Positions 43,309 to 53,051 of a DNA stretch of 64,000 bases are shown here, in pieces. The notes beneath the pieces are model-generated. The model worked only from the letters and a program-made list of their open reading frames with translations, had not been told where the DNA came from and searched no databases. Every line of letters begins with the position of its first letter. The first letter of the stretch is position 1. The DNA comes from Deltaproteobacteria bacterium (GTDB lineage: Bacteria; Desulfobacterota; Desulfomonilia; UBA1062), in the NCBI GenBank assembly GCA_018433085.1, contig JAHDRW010000006.1:108439-172438 (forward strand), in the 5' to 3' direction. Made by a program: the position numbers and the translations under genes.

Positions 43309-45120
43309 TCACTCCCCCTCGTACATGCTCTCGATCTCACGGGCGTACTTGGTGCTGATCACCCTTCTCTTGATCTTCAGCGTGGGCGTGAGCTCGTCGG
43401 TCTGCTGGGACCATTCCGTATCGAGCAGGCTGAACTTCCGGATCTGCTCCACACGGGCAAAGTACTGGGTGTGTTCCCTGATCTCGCCCTCGAACAGCTT
43501 CTTCACTTCTGGATGCTCCAGGAGCTCCCTGCGCGAGCCATAGGAGACGCCGTTGCTCTTCGCCCAGCTCTCCAGCTCGTCGAACGTCGGCACGATCAGC
43601 GCGGAGAGATACTTGCGGTTGTCTCCGATGATCGCGACCTGCTCGATGAACGCAGAAGCCTTGAGCGAATTCTCGATGTTCTGCGGCGAGATATTCTTGC
43701 CGCCCGAGGTGACGATGATATCCTTGATGCGGCCCGTGATCTTCAGATACCCGTCGCTGTCGATCTCGCCTATGTCTCCGGTCCGGAAATAGCCGTCTTC
43801 GGTCATCACCTCTTTTGTGGCTGCCTCGTTCTTGTAGTAGCCCATCATCACCTGAGGCCCCTTGATGAGGACCTCGCCACCCTCCCCGATCTTTACCAGG
43901 GTGTCCTTGAGCGCGGGACCCACCGTCCCGGGCTTGATGTGATCGGGCCTGTTGCCGTGGGTCACCGGAGTGGTCTCGGTCAGCCCGAAACCCTCGCACA
44001 CCTTGATGCCCATGCCCAGAAAGAACTCCGCGTCGGAGACCGACAGCGGCCCCCCTCCGGAGAGCGCAAACCGGAGCCTGTCCATTCCCAGGGCAGCCTT
44101 GAGCTTGGAAAAGATGACCTTGTCGGCCAGGGCGTACTGCATGGCGAACAGTCCCTTCCTGGGCCTGTCGTGGCAGATGTATGGAAGGTTCTTCCTGGCC
44201 ACAGACATGGCCCAGTTGAACAGCGCCTTTTTCACGGGCGGGGCCTGGGACACCTTGGCCAGGATCCCGGCATGTATCTTCTCATAGAGCCTGGGTACGC
44301 TCACGATCAGTGTGGGCCTCACCTCCTGCAGGTTCTGCAGGATCTTCGAGAAGTCCTCGGCAAAGCAGACCTTTTTGCCCGCGTTGAGTGCCGAGTAATA
44401 CCCCACGGTACGCTCGAACGAATGCGACAGCGGCAGGAAGGACAGCAGGGTATGCTCTTCCTTGAAAAGCTCGGGATCCACCGAGTAGATCTGGTTGACG
44501 TTCGAGATGAAGTTGTCGTGGGAGAGCATGACGCCCTTGGGGTCGCCCGTGGTGCCCGAGGTGTAGATGATGGTGGCCATGTCACCTGGCTTGATGTCTC
44601 GTATCCTCGCATCAAACTCGGTCCTGCCGTCGTATCCGCTGCCGGCCTCCATGACCGCCCTGAGATCCAGGACCCCATCCACCGGGGAACCCGGGTCGTC
44701 GAAGACCACGACCTCTCTGAGCTCGGGGGTATCGCCTCTCACCTCCAATATCTTGTCGAGATGCTCTCTCTCCCCGGCAAAACACATGACCGCATCGGAA
44801 TTGAGGATGATGTATCGGGCCTCCTGTGCCGAGTTGGTGGCATAGATGGGCACGTTGACCGCCCCCACCGACAGGATCGCCAGGTCCACCACCCACCATT
44901 CGTAGCGGTTCGGAGAGAACAGGGCCACCTTCTCGCCCGGTTTGATCCCCTTGGACAGCAGGTAGTACGCGACCTTCCTGACCATCTCATCCATCTGCCT
45001 CCATGAGATGTCTGTGTACTCCCCCCGCGCATCCTTGCAGGCTACGCACGCCTTGTCGCCCAGCTCCTGCACGCGGTTCTGAAATATCGCCCCCATCGAT
45101 GTCTCACGAAAGCCTTCCAT
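43309..45120 (-). CDS. Long-chain acyl-CoA synthetase (AMP-forming)
   Basis: 603 residues. P-loop YTSGTTGDPKG (186-196), GFGLTETTPV in the middle and FRTGDIGEIDSDGYLKITGRIKD at the hinge. The second such ligase in the window; the two have distinct lengths, so their chain preference may differ. GGAGGG precedes the second of two near-adjacent ATGs. It stops 40 bp upstream of the response-regulator start on the same strand, so the pair may be co-transcribed. Confidence 0.95.
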   Translation of the reverse strand: MEGFRETSMGAIFQNRVQELGDKACVACKDARGEYTDISWRQMDEMVRKVAYYLLSKGIKPGEKVALFSPNRYEWWVVDLAILSVGAVNVPIYATNSAQEARYIILNSDAVMCFAGEREHLDKILEVRGDTPELREVVVFDDPGSPVDGVLDLRAVMEAGSGYDGRTEFDARIRDIKPGDMATIIYTSGTTGDPKGVMLSHDNFISNVNQIYSVDPELFKEEHTLLSFLPLSHSFERTVGYYSALNAGKKVCFAEDFSKILQNLQEVRPTLIVSVPRLYEKIHAGILAKVSQAPPVKKALFNWAMSVARKNLPYICHDRPRKGLFAMQYALADKVIFSKLKAALGMDRLRFALSGGGPLSVSDAEFFLGMGIKVCEGFGLTETTPVTHGNRPDHIKPGTVGPALKDTLVKIGEGGEVLIKGPQVMMGYYKNEAATKEVMTEDGYFRTGDIGEIDSDGYLKITGRIKDIIVTSGGKNISPQNIENSLKASAFIEQVAIIGDNRKYLSALIVPTFDELESWAKSNGVSYGSRRELLEHPEVKKLFEGEIREHTQYFARVEQIRKFSLLDTEWSQQTDELTPTLKIKRRVISTKYAREIESMYEGE

Positions 45121-45454
45121 CCATGTCCCTCCCTTTCAAGCGATCTGCTATGCTTATTAAAATAAATTCTCTGCTTCTGATCCCTCAAAGACCATATTAG
45201 TGATTATCACAAGTGATTACCAGGTTCAATCTCAAGCAGCAGATACCTTGTTTTTTTTCAAGACAAAGGATCGGATACCGGCAGTATTCCAACATTATAT
45301 CAGCATGTTGTAGCCTTTCCTGTAGAAAGGGTTTTTAAGGTCATGAAATAATACGGTAATACAAAAGGCATATACATCCGGAGAAAGACGGCCGGCAAGA
45401 GGCGACCCGGGGGGGGGGCGTGCTGCTCGCGCCCCGGCTTCTGAAGATCTCCGG
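45121..45454. other. Intergenic stretch with a poly-G tract and hairpin
   Basis: A run of ten G residues near 45409-45418 adjoins GGGGCG (45415-45420)/CGCCCC (45429-45434), a possible 3' hairpin for the kinase transcript. The upstream region of the acyl-CoA synthetase contains TGATTATCACAAGTGATTA near 45200, without a clear dyad. No gene seen. Confidence 0.4.
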
Positions 45455-48400
45455 CTATCGGTCGAGCTCGGTGCGCACCGCAATGCCGAGCTTTTCGATA
45501 AGATAGGGCTTTCTGATGTAGGACCCTGCGCCCAGGAGCTGCAGTTCCCGCACCCGCTGGGTCTCCGAGTATCCGCTGGCGATGATGGCCTTCTGGCTGG
45601 GGTGGTGCCGGAGAATCCGCCGGTACGTTTCCAGACCGTCGATCCCGGGGTCCATGATCATGTCGAGAATCACGAGGTCTGCCGAGTGGCCTTTCATGTA
45701 TTCCACGGCATCCTCGCCGCTGGCAAACGAATGCACCGAATACCCGAGCCGCAGGAGGATCTGCGTGGCGATGTCGCGCTGCACGTCCACATCGTCCACC
45801 ACGACCACTTGCTCGCCCCTGCCAAGATAATCCTGGATGTCCTGGGACTCGCGGTCCTCCACCTCGGCCCTGGTGGCGGGAAGGTAGAAGGTGAAGGTGG
45901 TTCCCTCTCCCTCCGTGCTCTCACTGGTGATATAGCCCTGGTGGTCCTGCACGGTCCCCAGGACAACCGTCATTTCCAGGCCGGTTCCACTTCTGCCCAG
46001 AACCTTTCTCGTGTAGAACGGCTCGAAGATCCGTTCGCGGTCTTCACCCGACATGCCCGCTCCGGTGTCGGCGACACAAACGGCAACGTATTCCCCTTCG
46101 GTCACGCTGTCGTAGCCTTTTACCGGGGTATCGAGGTAGGTGTTCCGGGCGGTGACTGCAATGGTGCCCTGACCCTGAATGGACTCCGCCGCGTTGGCGA
46201 TGAGATTGACGATGGTCTTGGAGAGATGGACCGGAGAACCCATGACGGGCAGCAGATCGTCATCGCAGGTCACCGATACCTCCACCCGGGGATGCCCGGT
46301 GCGAAGCTTCTTGAGTTCGGGAGATTTCCCGTAGTCGGAAAGGATCGAGGCAATACTCACGGCCTCCCGTGTCGACACCCCTCTGCGCGCAAGGGTCAGA
46401 AGGTCCTGTACGATCGCTGCGGCCTTTTCCCCGGAGTGCTGGATGGTGGCGATCGGTTTTCTCAGCGGGTCGTCTGCGGCAAGGTCCATGAGCATCAGCT
46501 CCGGGTAGCTCACCAGGCCGCTTAAGATATTGTTGAGATCGTGTGCAACTCCGCCTGCCAGGGTTCCAATGGCCTCCATCTTCCGGGCCTGCTGGAGCTT
46601 GGACTCGAGCTTCTTCCTTTCCTCCTCCGCCTGTACCCTCTGGGTGATATCCCGGCAGATGCCCCGGAAACCCTTTGGTTTGCCCTCAAGATCCCGGATC
46701 AGCGATATGGATGTCTCCGCGTGTACCTTCGATCCGTCCTTCCTGATGAGCTCCCACCGGTACCCCTTGTCGTGCTTGCCCGTCCTGAACACCCGGTTGA
46801 ATACCCGGTAGATGTCCTTTGCACAGGCCTCGTCCGTGAACGCCCGGTTGTTCATGCCGATCATCTCGTTACGGGTGTATCCGATCAGCCGGCACATGGA
46901 ATCGTTGAAAAAGATGAAGTTGCCGGCCAGATCGACCTCGTAATAGCCGTCCTCGATCTCCTCCAGAATCGTCCGGTACTTCTCTTCGCTCTTCTTGAGC
47001 CTGGTTTCCGCACGGACGCGTTCGGTGATGTCGCGCGCCGAGCCGCGCACGCCGACGGGCTTCCCGCCTTCCATGACCAGCGAGTTCCGGTACTCCAGCA
47101 CCCTTGTCCGTTTTCTGTCGTCCCACACGCTGATGTATCCCTCGTCACCACCCTTCTCCAGAACCCTCCGGATATAGGCATCAAACTCGTGGCGGTATTC
47201 AGGCACCATGAGGTCCCTGATATTGATCCTGCCTTTATCGTCCCTCGCATATTCCCATCTCATCCTCCCGGTCCTGTTGGTCTGCTCCAGATCCAGAAAG
47301 CCTTCGAGGTCGTGGAAGTAAAGATAATCCGATACGTTGTCGAACACGTCCCGGAATTTCTTCTCGCTCTCGACCATGGCCTTCTCGGCGAGAATGCGTT
47401 CCGTGACGTTGCGGGCCACTCCCAGGGACGCGACCACCCTACCCTCACGGACGACCGGCGATGCGCTGATCTCGCCGTATTTCCTCGTGCCGTCCTTGGC
47501 GATGAACTCATAGATCGAGCCGTAGGTCGCCTCGCCGGAGAATACCTTCAGCCCGTTGTCTATCATTTCCTGCAGGCACTCGGGGGCGATGATGTTCAGA
47601 TCGGTGAAGGCCTTGCCCACGATCTCGTCCGGGGTATACCCCAGCGCGTTCTCAACGCTGGGAGAAATACTCAGGACCCGGTAATCAGGGGCCACGGTGA
47701 AGATTACGTCCGATACCGCTGTGAAATGGAGCCGGTACTTCTCTTCACTCTCCTCCAGGGCCATCCGGGCCCGCCTGCGATCGGTGACGTCCCGGGCAAT
47801 ACCCTGCACACCGATGGGTCTGCCGGCCTCGCTCCTCAGGAGGGAAACCCATACCTCGATAGAGATCTTTTCTCCGTCCTTGCGGATCACTTCTGTTTCA
47901 AGAATGAGCGGCAGCTTCCCGGTGGAGTACAGGTCCAGAAAGAGCGTCTGCAGCCTCTCCGCGGTCTCCCCGTCCATGAAATCGCGGAAGTTCATGGACC
48001 TGACCTCTTCCTCGCGGTAGCCGAGTCCCTTGCAGAGGGCGCCGTTGAAAAAGGTGAACCCGCCGCCCGGGTCCAGCTCGAAATACGCTGCCCCGATGGT
48101 CTCCAGGAGATTGCTGTATTTCTCCTCGTTCTTTTTCAGGGCCTCCCGTGCCCGGGCGTGCCCGGTAATGTCGTGGAAAACCACCAGGGCGTACTCGTTG
48201 CCCTGGTCCGAGAACGCCCGGAAGCTCACCTCGCAGACGACGTTCCTGCCGTCGCGGCACATACAGGCAATCTGCCCCTGCACGGATCCGGTGCCCCTGC
48301 CGGCCTCCTCGGCCAGCTGCCTGAACCTGTTTCCATGGTCGTTTCCGGCGGCGAAAAGATCGAGGGTCTTCTTCTGGAGATCGCGGGAACTCCAGCCGAA

Positions 48401-48592
48401 GAGCGTTTTTACCGCCGTATTGGCGAAAATGATCTTTCCATCCTCGAGCACCAGGACCGCAGCAGGGACGCGATGGAGGAAGGCCATGGAGTGATAACCG
48501 AACACGCCCTTCATGCGTAGATGCACAGGGTAATCCCTGTCCTTCTCAGGCTCGGCCCTGCCCGTACCGCCTAATTTGAGATCTCCCGTCAT
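45455..48592 (-). CDS. Hybrid sensor histidine kinase with five PAS domains and C-terminal receiver
   Basis: 1045 residues, cytoplasmic with no membrane segment. Five PAS units lie at about 35-145, 160-275, 290-400, 410-525 and 540-655, each ending in a DITxR-like PAC tail. The kinase core has the H-box GGVAHDLNN (His684), N-box NLIANAAESI, ADTGAGM and GRSGTGLEMT. The receiver has VVVVDDVDVQ, phospho-acceptor Asp977 (VILDMIMD) and KPY. I chose the ATG at 48590-48592 with GAGGTGGG upstream. The signal is unknown; several PAS units suggest redox or small-ligand sensing. Confidence 0.94.
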   Translation of the reverse strand: MTGDLKLGGTGRAEPEKDRDYPVHLRMKGVFGYHSMAFLHRVPAAVLVLEDGKIIFANTAVKTLFGWSSRDLQKKTLDLFAAGNDHGNRFRQLAEEAGRGTGSVQGQIACMCRDGRNVVCEVSFRAFSDQGNEYALVVFHDITGHARAREALKKNEEKYSNLLETIGAAYFELDPGGGFTFFNGALCKGLGYREEEVRSMNFRDFMDGETAERLQTLFLDLYSTGKLPLILETEVIRKDGEKISIEVWVSLLRSEAGRPIGVQGIARDVTDRRRARMALEESEEKYRLHFTAVSDVIFTVAPDYRVLSISPSVENALGYTPDEIVGKAFTDLNIIAPECLQEMIDNGLKVFSGEATYGSIYEFIAKDGTRKYGEISASPVVREGRVVASLGVARNVTERILAEKAMVESEKKFRDVFDNVSDYLYFHDLEGFLDLEQTNRTGRMRWEYARDDKGRINIRDLMVPEYRHEFDAYIRRVLEKGGDEGYISVWDDRKRTRVLEYRNSLVMEGGKPVGVRGSARDITERVRAETRLKKSEEKYRTILEEIEDGYYEVDLAGNFIFFNDSMCRLIGYTRNEMIGMNNRAFTDEACAKDIYRVFNRVFRTGKHDKGYRWELIRKDGSKVHAETSISLIRDLEGKPKGFRGICRDITQRVQAEEERKKLESKLQQARKMEAIGTLAGGVAHDLNNILSGLVSYPELMLMDLAADDPLRKPIATIQHSGEKAAAIVQDLLTLARRGVSTREAVSIASILSDYGKSPELKKLRTGHPRVEVSVTCDDDLLPVMGSPVHLSKTIVNLIANAAESIQGQGTIAVTARNTYLDTPVKGYDSVTEGEYVAVCVADTGAGMSGEDRERIFEPFYTRKVLGRSGTGLEMTVVLGTVQDHQGYITSESTEGEGTTFTFYLPATRAEVEDRESQDIQDYLGRGEQVVVVDDVDVQRDIATQILLRLGYSVHSFASGEDAVEYMKGHSADLVILDMIMDPGIDGLETYRRILRHHPSQKAIIASGYSETQRVRELQLLGAGSYIRKPYLIEKLGIAVRTELDR

Positions 48593-49144
48593 AAAAAACA
48601 CCCACCTCAAAAAATATCACTCTCTCTTTATTCCATTCGGCTCATTTGCCGGAAATGAAAAGCAATTATCGTGTAATCCCCCCTAACATCTCCAAATCCC
48701 CGAATCAATATTAAAGTGTGAGAAAAAACGAGCATGGAGGACTCTTCTCGAAGATATCGGATATCCTGCCGGCTTCAGCAGTGCTTTTAGCCCTGGTTCA
48801 GCCATTGAAGCAAAGAGCGGCGGTTTTTATAGATACGCAAGAAAGGTATCGGGCGGTCTTCATAAACGGCCCTGTTCTGCGGCTGCGGCATCAGGGTCTC
48901 TCTGTATTCCCTGTTCCCTGAGTCCGGGTATGTCTCGAAAGGAAATCATGCCCGGCCCTGCGTAATCGCGATATTTGGGCAAGGACCGGGTGAACACGAT
49001 GTCATGGAATGCGCTGTCCTGCGCCCCGAACCCCACGCAGGACTCTATGAAAACACCGGCCCGGGATCGGCACGATGCCGGGCGACGAAAGGGTATAGCG
49101 CGAGAAGGCAAAGTTATGCACCCAGCCGCAGCATGCGGCGCCGC
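48593..49144. other. Intergenic stretch of about 550 bp, nothing recognised
   Basis: Between the kinase start and the acyl-CoA dehydrogenase end (both minus strand). Open frames on both strands are short and without ribosome-binding sites. AT-rich near 48700, possibly the kinase promoter, but no clear -35/-10 pair. Confidence 0.35.
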
Positions 49145-50272
49145 TCAGCACAGCAGCGATCTTCCCAGCTTCTCACGGGTGATCCTGGCAACGTTGGCGG
49201 CAATACGCAGGGACGATTCGATATCGTGGGCCAAGGCCTTACATGGCTGCCCCGCATCGATCCCGGACATCCGCACGATCTCCCCGATCCGTTCCTGGAC
49301 CGTGCCCGCTGTCTGCCGCATGAACAGGGCCAGGGACGTGAGGGCCGGGTGATCGATGTGGTACTGGTCAAGGAGATTCGCGGCCTCGTACGCGAGCACC
49401 TCCAGTGAGTCGACGGTCGAGACCGCCTCGCCCAGGAGAGAGGCCGTGTCCCTGTCGGGCCGTGCATTCCCGGCCCTGATCGCATCGGCTATCCGGGAGA
49501 CCTGTGCCCTGGCCCCGCCGACAAAGGGGGACATCATCATGACGTCCTCGATCCTTCGAAACGCCAGCGCCATGTCCGGATAGGCGTGCCCTTTCCGGCC
49601 CAGGATGCTCTCCTCTCCCATTTCGCACCCGTCGAGAACGATCCCCCCGTGGGGGCAGGGCCTGAGAAAACCCGGGTCCAGGGGCTCCATCTTTTTCAGG
49701 CCCGGGGTGTCCGACGGGACGAGAAAGGCGGTGTAGCTCTTTCTGCCATCGCACTCTCCCGTAACGGCCAGGACCACGTACAGGTCCGCGATGGGCCCGT
49801 TGGTCAGGTAGGCCTTTTCCCCGATGATACGGTAGACTCCTTCCTCCTCCCGGGCACTGGTGACGAGCTTTGCGGGGTGCCCGCCTACCCCGGGCTCCGA
49901 GATGGCCAGGCAGGGCGTGCAGGCGCCTGTTGCAAGGGAAGGCAGATGGGCGATCTTCTGCTCATCGGTGCCGAACCCGAAGAACACGAACCGGGAAACG
50001 AGGACATGCATGAGCCAGGACAGGGCAACGCCGAGGCTGCATCCGCTCTCGACCAGGGCCTGCCCGGCAACCGCCATGTGGAGCCACCCCCCTCCCATGC
50101 CCCGGTAGGCCACGGGGATGCCGATGCCGTAGAGGTTTTCCCGGGCAAGGTCATCGTGCAGATCATCGGGAAAGTCCGTGCGCCGATACAGATCGGTGCG
50201 CGGGGCAACGTGCTCCCCGGCAAAGCGGGTAACCAACTCTCTGAGCGCATTCAATTCGTCCGTGAGGATCAT
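49145..50272 (-). CDS. Divergent acyl-CoA dehydrogenase-like flavoprotein
   Basis: 375 residues. Acyl-CoA dehydrogenase fold with PCLAISEPGVGG (FAD region) and KAYLTNGPIADLYVV. The C-terminal helices lack the family's RDA...EGTNEI motif, and no obvious catalytic glutamate is seen at the usual site, so activity or substrate may differ. GGGAGG precedes the ATG. The open frame continues upstream as an unrelated frame of the VWA gene. Last gene of a MoxR-VWA-flavoprotein set. Confidence 0.85.
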   Translation of the reverse strand: MILTDELNALRELVTRFAGEHVAPRTDLYRRTDFPDDLHDDLARENLYGIGIPVAYRGMGGGWLHMAVAGQALVESGCSLGVALSWLMHVLVSRFVFFGFGTDEQKIAHLPSLATGACTPCLAISEPGVGGHPAKLVTSAREEEGVYRIIGEKAYLTNGPIADLYVVLAVTGECDGRKSYTAFLVPSDTPGLKKMEPLDPGFLRPCPHGGIVLDGCEMGEESILGRKGHAYPDMALAFRRIEDVMMMSPFVGGARAQVSRIADAIRAGNARPDRDTASLLGEAVSTVDSLEVLAYEAANLLDQYHIDHPALTSLALFMRQTAGTVQERIGEIVRMSGIDAGQPCKALAHDIESSLRIAANVARITREKLGRSLLC

Positions 50273-50355
50273 GCCGCCTCCCGGCTGCCGAGATAAATAC
50301 CGGCGCCTCTCGTGTGCACGTGGTGTGCATGGGGAGTCCGGATGCAGCCGCTGGA

Positions 50356-51738
50356 TTATAAAATAAGTTCTTCCACGAAATCCACAAGCTGGTTGAGGTT
50401 TCTGCACTCCCTGAGCTCGTGGCAGTGGGATTTGTAGGCGAACATCTCGCTGTCGCCGGTATTCCACGAGCCCTCGGGCTCGGGATTGAGCCAGATAAGC
50501 CTCCGGCACTTCTCCCGCATCTCCTCCAGGATCCGGTCTTCGGGGTGGAAGTAGTTGGATCGGGCATCGCCGATGATGATGAGCGTGGTCTTCTTGTTGA
50601 GCGCATCCATGTGCCTGTCCCGAAACTGCCGGAAGGTCTCGCCGTAGTCGGTCTGGGCGAGGTAATCGATGTCCACGTCCTTGAGGACCTTCTCGATGGC
50701 GCGGTTGATCTCCTCGTTCTCGAAGATGCCGGTCACCTCGGCCAGGCCGGAGACGAACACGAAGCTGTTGACCTTGGTGAAGCACTCCTGGAGCGAGTAG
50801 AGGATGTTGAGCATGAACCGGGCCGCGGCCCACACGGACGAGGAGATATCGCACAGGGTCACGACCTTGCCCTTTTTGGGCGGCTTTTTCCGGAACCGGA
50901 TCTCCATGGGCACGCCCAGGTACCGGTCGGCCCTGCGCAGGGTCTTTTTCACGTCCAGGACGCCCCGGCTGCTGGAGGCGTACCGCCGGGACATGATGTC
51001 CTTGAGCTTGCGCACCAGGCGGTCGATGACCTCCCGCACCTGCTCGATCTCCCTGGGCGTAAGCGAGGCAAAGGGCCGCTCGCCCAGCTGCCGCAGGTAC
51101 TGCTCGTGGGTGCGCACCTGCCTGAGGCTCTCGTTGTGGGGCCTGGTCTCCCTCAACAGCAGCTCGTACGCCCGCTCGAGCTGGGACTCGAAGCGCCGGG
51201 CGAGGCTGCGCCGGGTATCCGCGGCAAAATGGAAGAGGTTTTCCTCGAGCGCGCGCTCCACCCTGCCCTTGACGTCGTTGAGCTGCACCATGACCTGGAG
51301 CCGGCTGGCAAGCGGGCCCAGATTGAACTTGCGGCCCTGGCTCACGTCCACCTCTTCGGTCTGGAGCCTGCGCATGATCTCCAGAAACCCCATGGGATCC
51401 CCCTGGAGAAAGTCCAGGATGGCCCGCTGCGCGCGGTTGCCGTTGGCCTGTTCCTGGAGCGTCTGGAGGACTTCCTCCATACGCTCGGTCATGGAGTCGG
51501 GATCGTCCAGGTCGATATCCTGCCTGAGCTCGTGGAAATAGAGGTGGTAGAGCCGGTCGAACTGGGCCTGCTCGCGCCTGCTCTTGGCGAAGTTGGCCCG
51601 GAGCACGGCCCGGAATCCCTCTTCGTCGAGCAGGTCGATGAGCTCGAGCTGCGCAACGCAATCAACCACCTCCGAGGTGGAGATGCGGTATCCCGCGGTC
51701 CGGCAGCACGCCACGAATTTCAGAACGGCATTGACCAT
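50356..51738 (-). CDS. VWA domain protein (CoxE-like), MoxR partner
   Basis: 460 residues. A helical N-terminal half of about 280 residues precedes a von Willebrand A domain whose MIDAS motif DISSS (Asp297, Ser299, Ser301) binds a metal. It starts 9 bp after the MoxR stop. MoxR-CoxE pairs act together as chaperones that mature or insert cofactors into other enzymes (known for CoxD/CoxE). Here the likely client is unknown; the flavoprotein downstream is a candidate. Confidence 0.9.
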   Translation of the reverse strand: MVNAVLKFVACCRTAGYRISTSEVVDCVAQLELIDLLDEEGFRAVLRANFAKSRREQAQFDRLYHLYFHELRQDIDLDDPDSMTERMEEVLQTLQEQANGNRAQRAILDFLQGDPMGFLEIMRRLQTEEVDVSQGRKFNLGPLASRLQVMVQLNDVKGRVERALEENLFHFAADTRRSLARRFESQLERAYELLLRETRPHNESLRQVRTHEQYLRQLGERPFASLTPREIEQVREVIDRLVRKLKDIMSRRYASSSRGVLDVKKTLRRADRYLGVPMEIRFRKKPPKKGKVVTLCDISSSVWAAARFMLNILYSLQECFTKVNSFVFVSGLAEVTGIFENEEINRAIEKVLKDVDIDYLAQTDYGETFRQFRDRHMDALNKKTTLIIIGDARSNYFHPEDRILEEMREKCRRLIWLNPEPEGSWNTGDSEMFAYKSHCHELRECRNLNQLVDFVEELIL

Positions 51739-51747
51739 GGGGAAAGC

Positions 51748-52656
51748 CTAGCCCACGATGCCTTCGATGTTCGCCTTGACCGTCTCCGCATCCGCCTTGT
51801 ACTTGCAGATCATGTTCAGGGTGTCCACCAGCACCTCGCTCGTGAGCTCATCCGCGGAGAGCGTCATGAGGGAGCGCGCCCAGTCGAGGGTCTCGGAGAT
51901 GCAGGGTTTTTTCTTGAGATCGAGGTTTCTGATGGCGCGGATCGAGTCCACGAGCCTGTCCGAGAGCCGCTCGGAGATACCCGGGATCTTGAGCCGCACG
52001 ATCTTGAGCTCGAGGTCCTTCTCGGGATAATCGATGTAGATGTGGATGCAGCGCCTCTTCAGAGCATCGCTCATATCGCGGTAGTTGTTGGAGGTGAGCA
52101 CCACGAAGGGAATCTCCACGGCCGTTTTCGTGCCGATCTCCGGGATGGATACCTGGAAGTCGCTGAGCAGCTCCAGCAGGAAGGCCTCGAACTCGGGGTC
52201 GGACTTGTCCACCTCGTCGATAAGGAGCACGACCGGCCTTTCCGAGGTAATGGCCTGGAGCAGGGGCCGAGGCAGGATAAACCGCTCGGAAAAAAAGGCG
52301 TCCTCCTGTGAGGCGATCTTCTCCACCGCGTCGGACAGGGTTTTCGCCCCGGCGATCACATCCTGGATCTTCTCCTTGACCATCTGGGTGTAGAGGAGCT
52401 GTTTTGCATATTCCCACTCGTAAAGCGCTTTTGCCTCGTCGAGCCCCTCATAGCACTGCAGCCGGATGAGCTGTAAATCAAGCGCCCGGGACACCGCCTT
52501 TGCCAGCTCGGTCTTGCCCACCCCCGCGGGCCCTTCGACCAGGATGGGCTTGTTTGTTGCCGCCGCGAGAAACACCACGGTCGCGATCTCGCGGGAGGTG
52601 ATGTAATCCGCCTTTTCCAGCTTGTCCTGCACATCTGCTACGCTCGTGAACGTCAT
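51748..52656 (-). CDS. MoxR family AAA+ ATPase
   Basis: 302 residues. Walker A GPAGVGKTEL with Lys48, Walker B VVLLIDEVDK, and sensor 1 TSNNYRD. The AAA+ ATPase of the MoxR/CoxD group, partner of the VWA protein encoded next. The start is ATG with AAAGG upstream; a GTG three codons earlier is possible. An inverted repeat GGGTAG-N8-CTACCC (52694-52713) lies upstream. Confidence 0.93.
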   Translation of the reverse strand: MTFTSVADVQDKLEKADYITSREIATVVFLAAATNKPILVEGPAGVGKTELAKAVSRALDLQLIRLQCYEGLDEAKALYEWEYAKQLLYTQMVKEKIQDVIAGAKTLSDAVEKIASQEDAFFSERFILPRPLLQAITSERPVVLLIDEVDKSDPEFEAFLLELLSDFQVSIPEIGTKTAVEIPFVVLTSNNYRDMSDALKRRCIHIYIDYPEKDLELKIVRLKIPGISERLSDRLVDSIRAIRNLDLKKKPCISETLDWARSLMTLSADELTSEVLVDTLNMICKYKADAETVKANIEGIVG

Positions 52657-53051
52657 GTCCTGCACCTTTTTTGTTTTATAGAATAATTTCTTAGGGTAGC
52701 ATATTCTCTACCCCATGAACAGCAATATGCCATGGTATGTGAAAAATAGAGGCCTCACGGGCGTTTCTCAAGTGTGAACATTTTTCAAAAAACCCGCCCG
52801 GATTCCGATAACATCCTATGTTTATTCATTACCAGTTTTCTCATGAGGGGGTTTTACAGACGAGATTGTCAAGACAGTGCTGGAACGCCGGAGGCATTCC
52901 GTGAGAACCGGGGAAAGGCAGGGATGATTCCCGTTGACCCAAAGCCCCAAGGGTGTGATCATTCCGGACCATGAACGAGTTCATCCGCCGCTGGGAAAAG
53001 GGCAACGCTGAGAAGGCCGCTACCCTCTCCGGAAAAAACAGAGGCCGGGCC
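52657..53051. other. Divergent intergenic region with an inverted repeat
   Basis: GGGTAG (52694-52699) and CTACCC (52708-52713) form a dyad about 40 bp upstream of moxR. The rest is the spacer to the clostripain-like gene, whose frame is open from 52971. No other gene seen. Confidence 0.4.

Noticed and set aside
46541..48520. 659-codon plus-strand open frame opposite the hybrid kinase
   Set aside because: It is a mirror of high-GC codon usage on the other strand. The minus-strand frame has five PAS domains, H-box and receiver; the plus-strand translation shows no family.
48860..49111. 83-codon minus-strand frame downstream of the kinase upstream region
   Set aside because: Random-looking composition with no start signal and no family.
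50273..51661. Long 5' extension of the acyl-CoA dehydrogenase frame through the VWA gene
   Set aside because: The extension is low-complexity Arg/Gly/Pro-rich and overlaps a gene with a clear MIDAS domain; a good ribosome-binding site marks the start at 50272.
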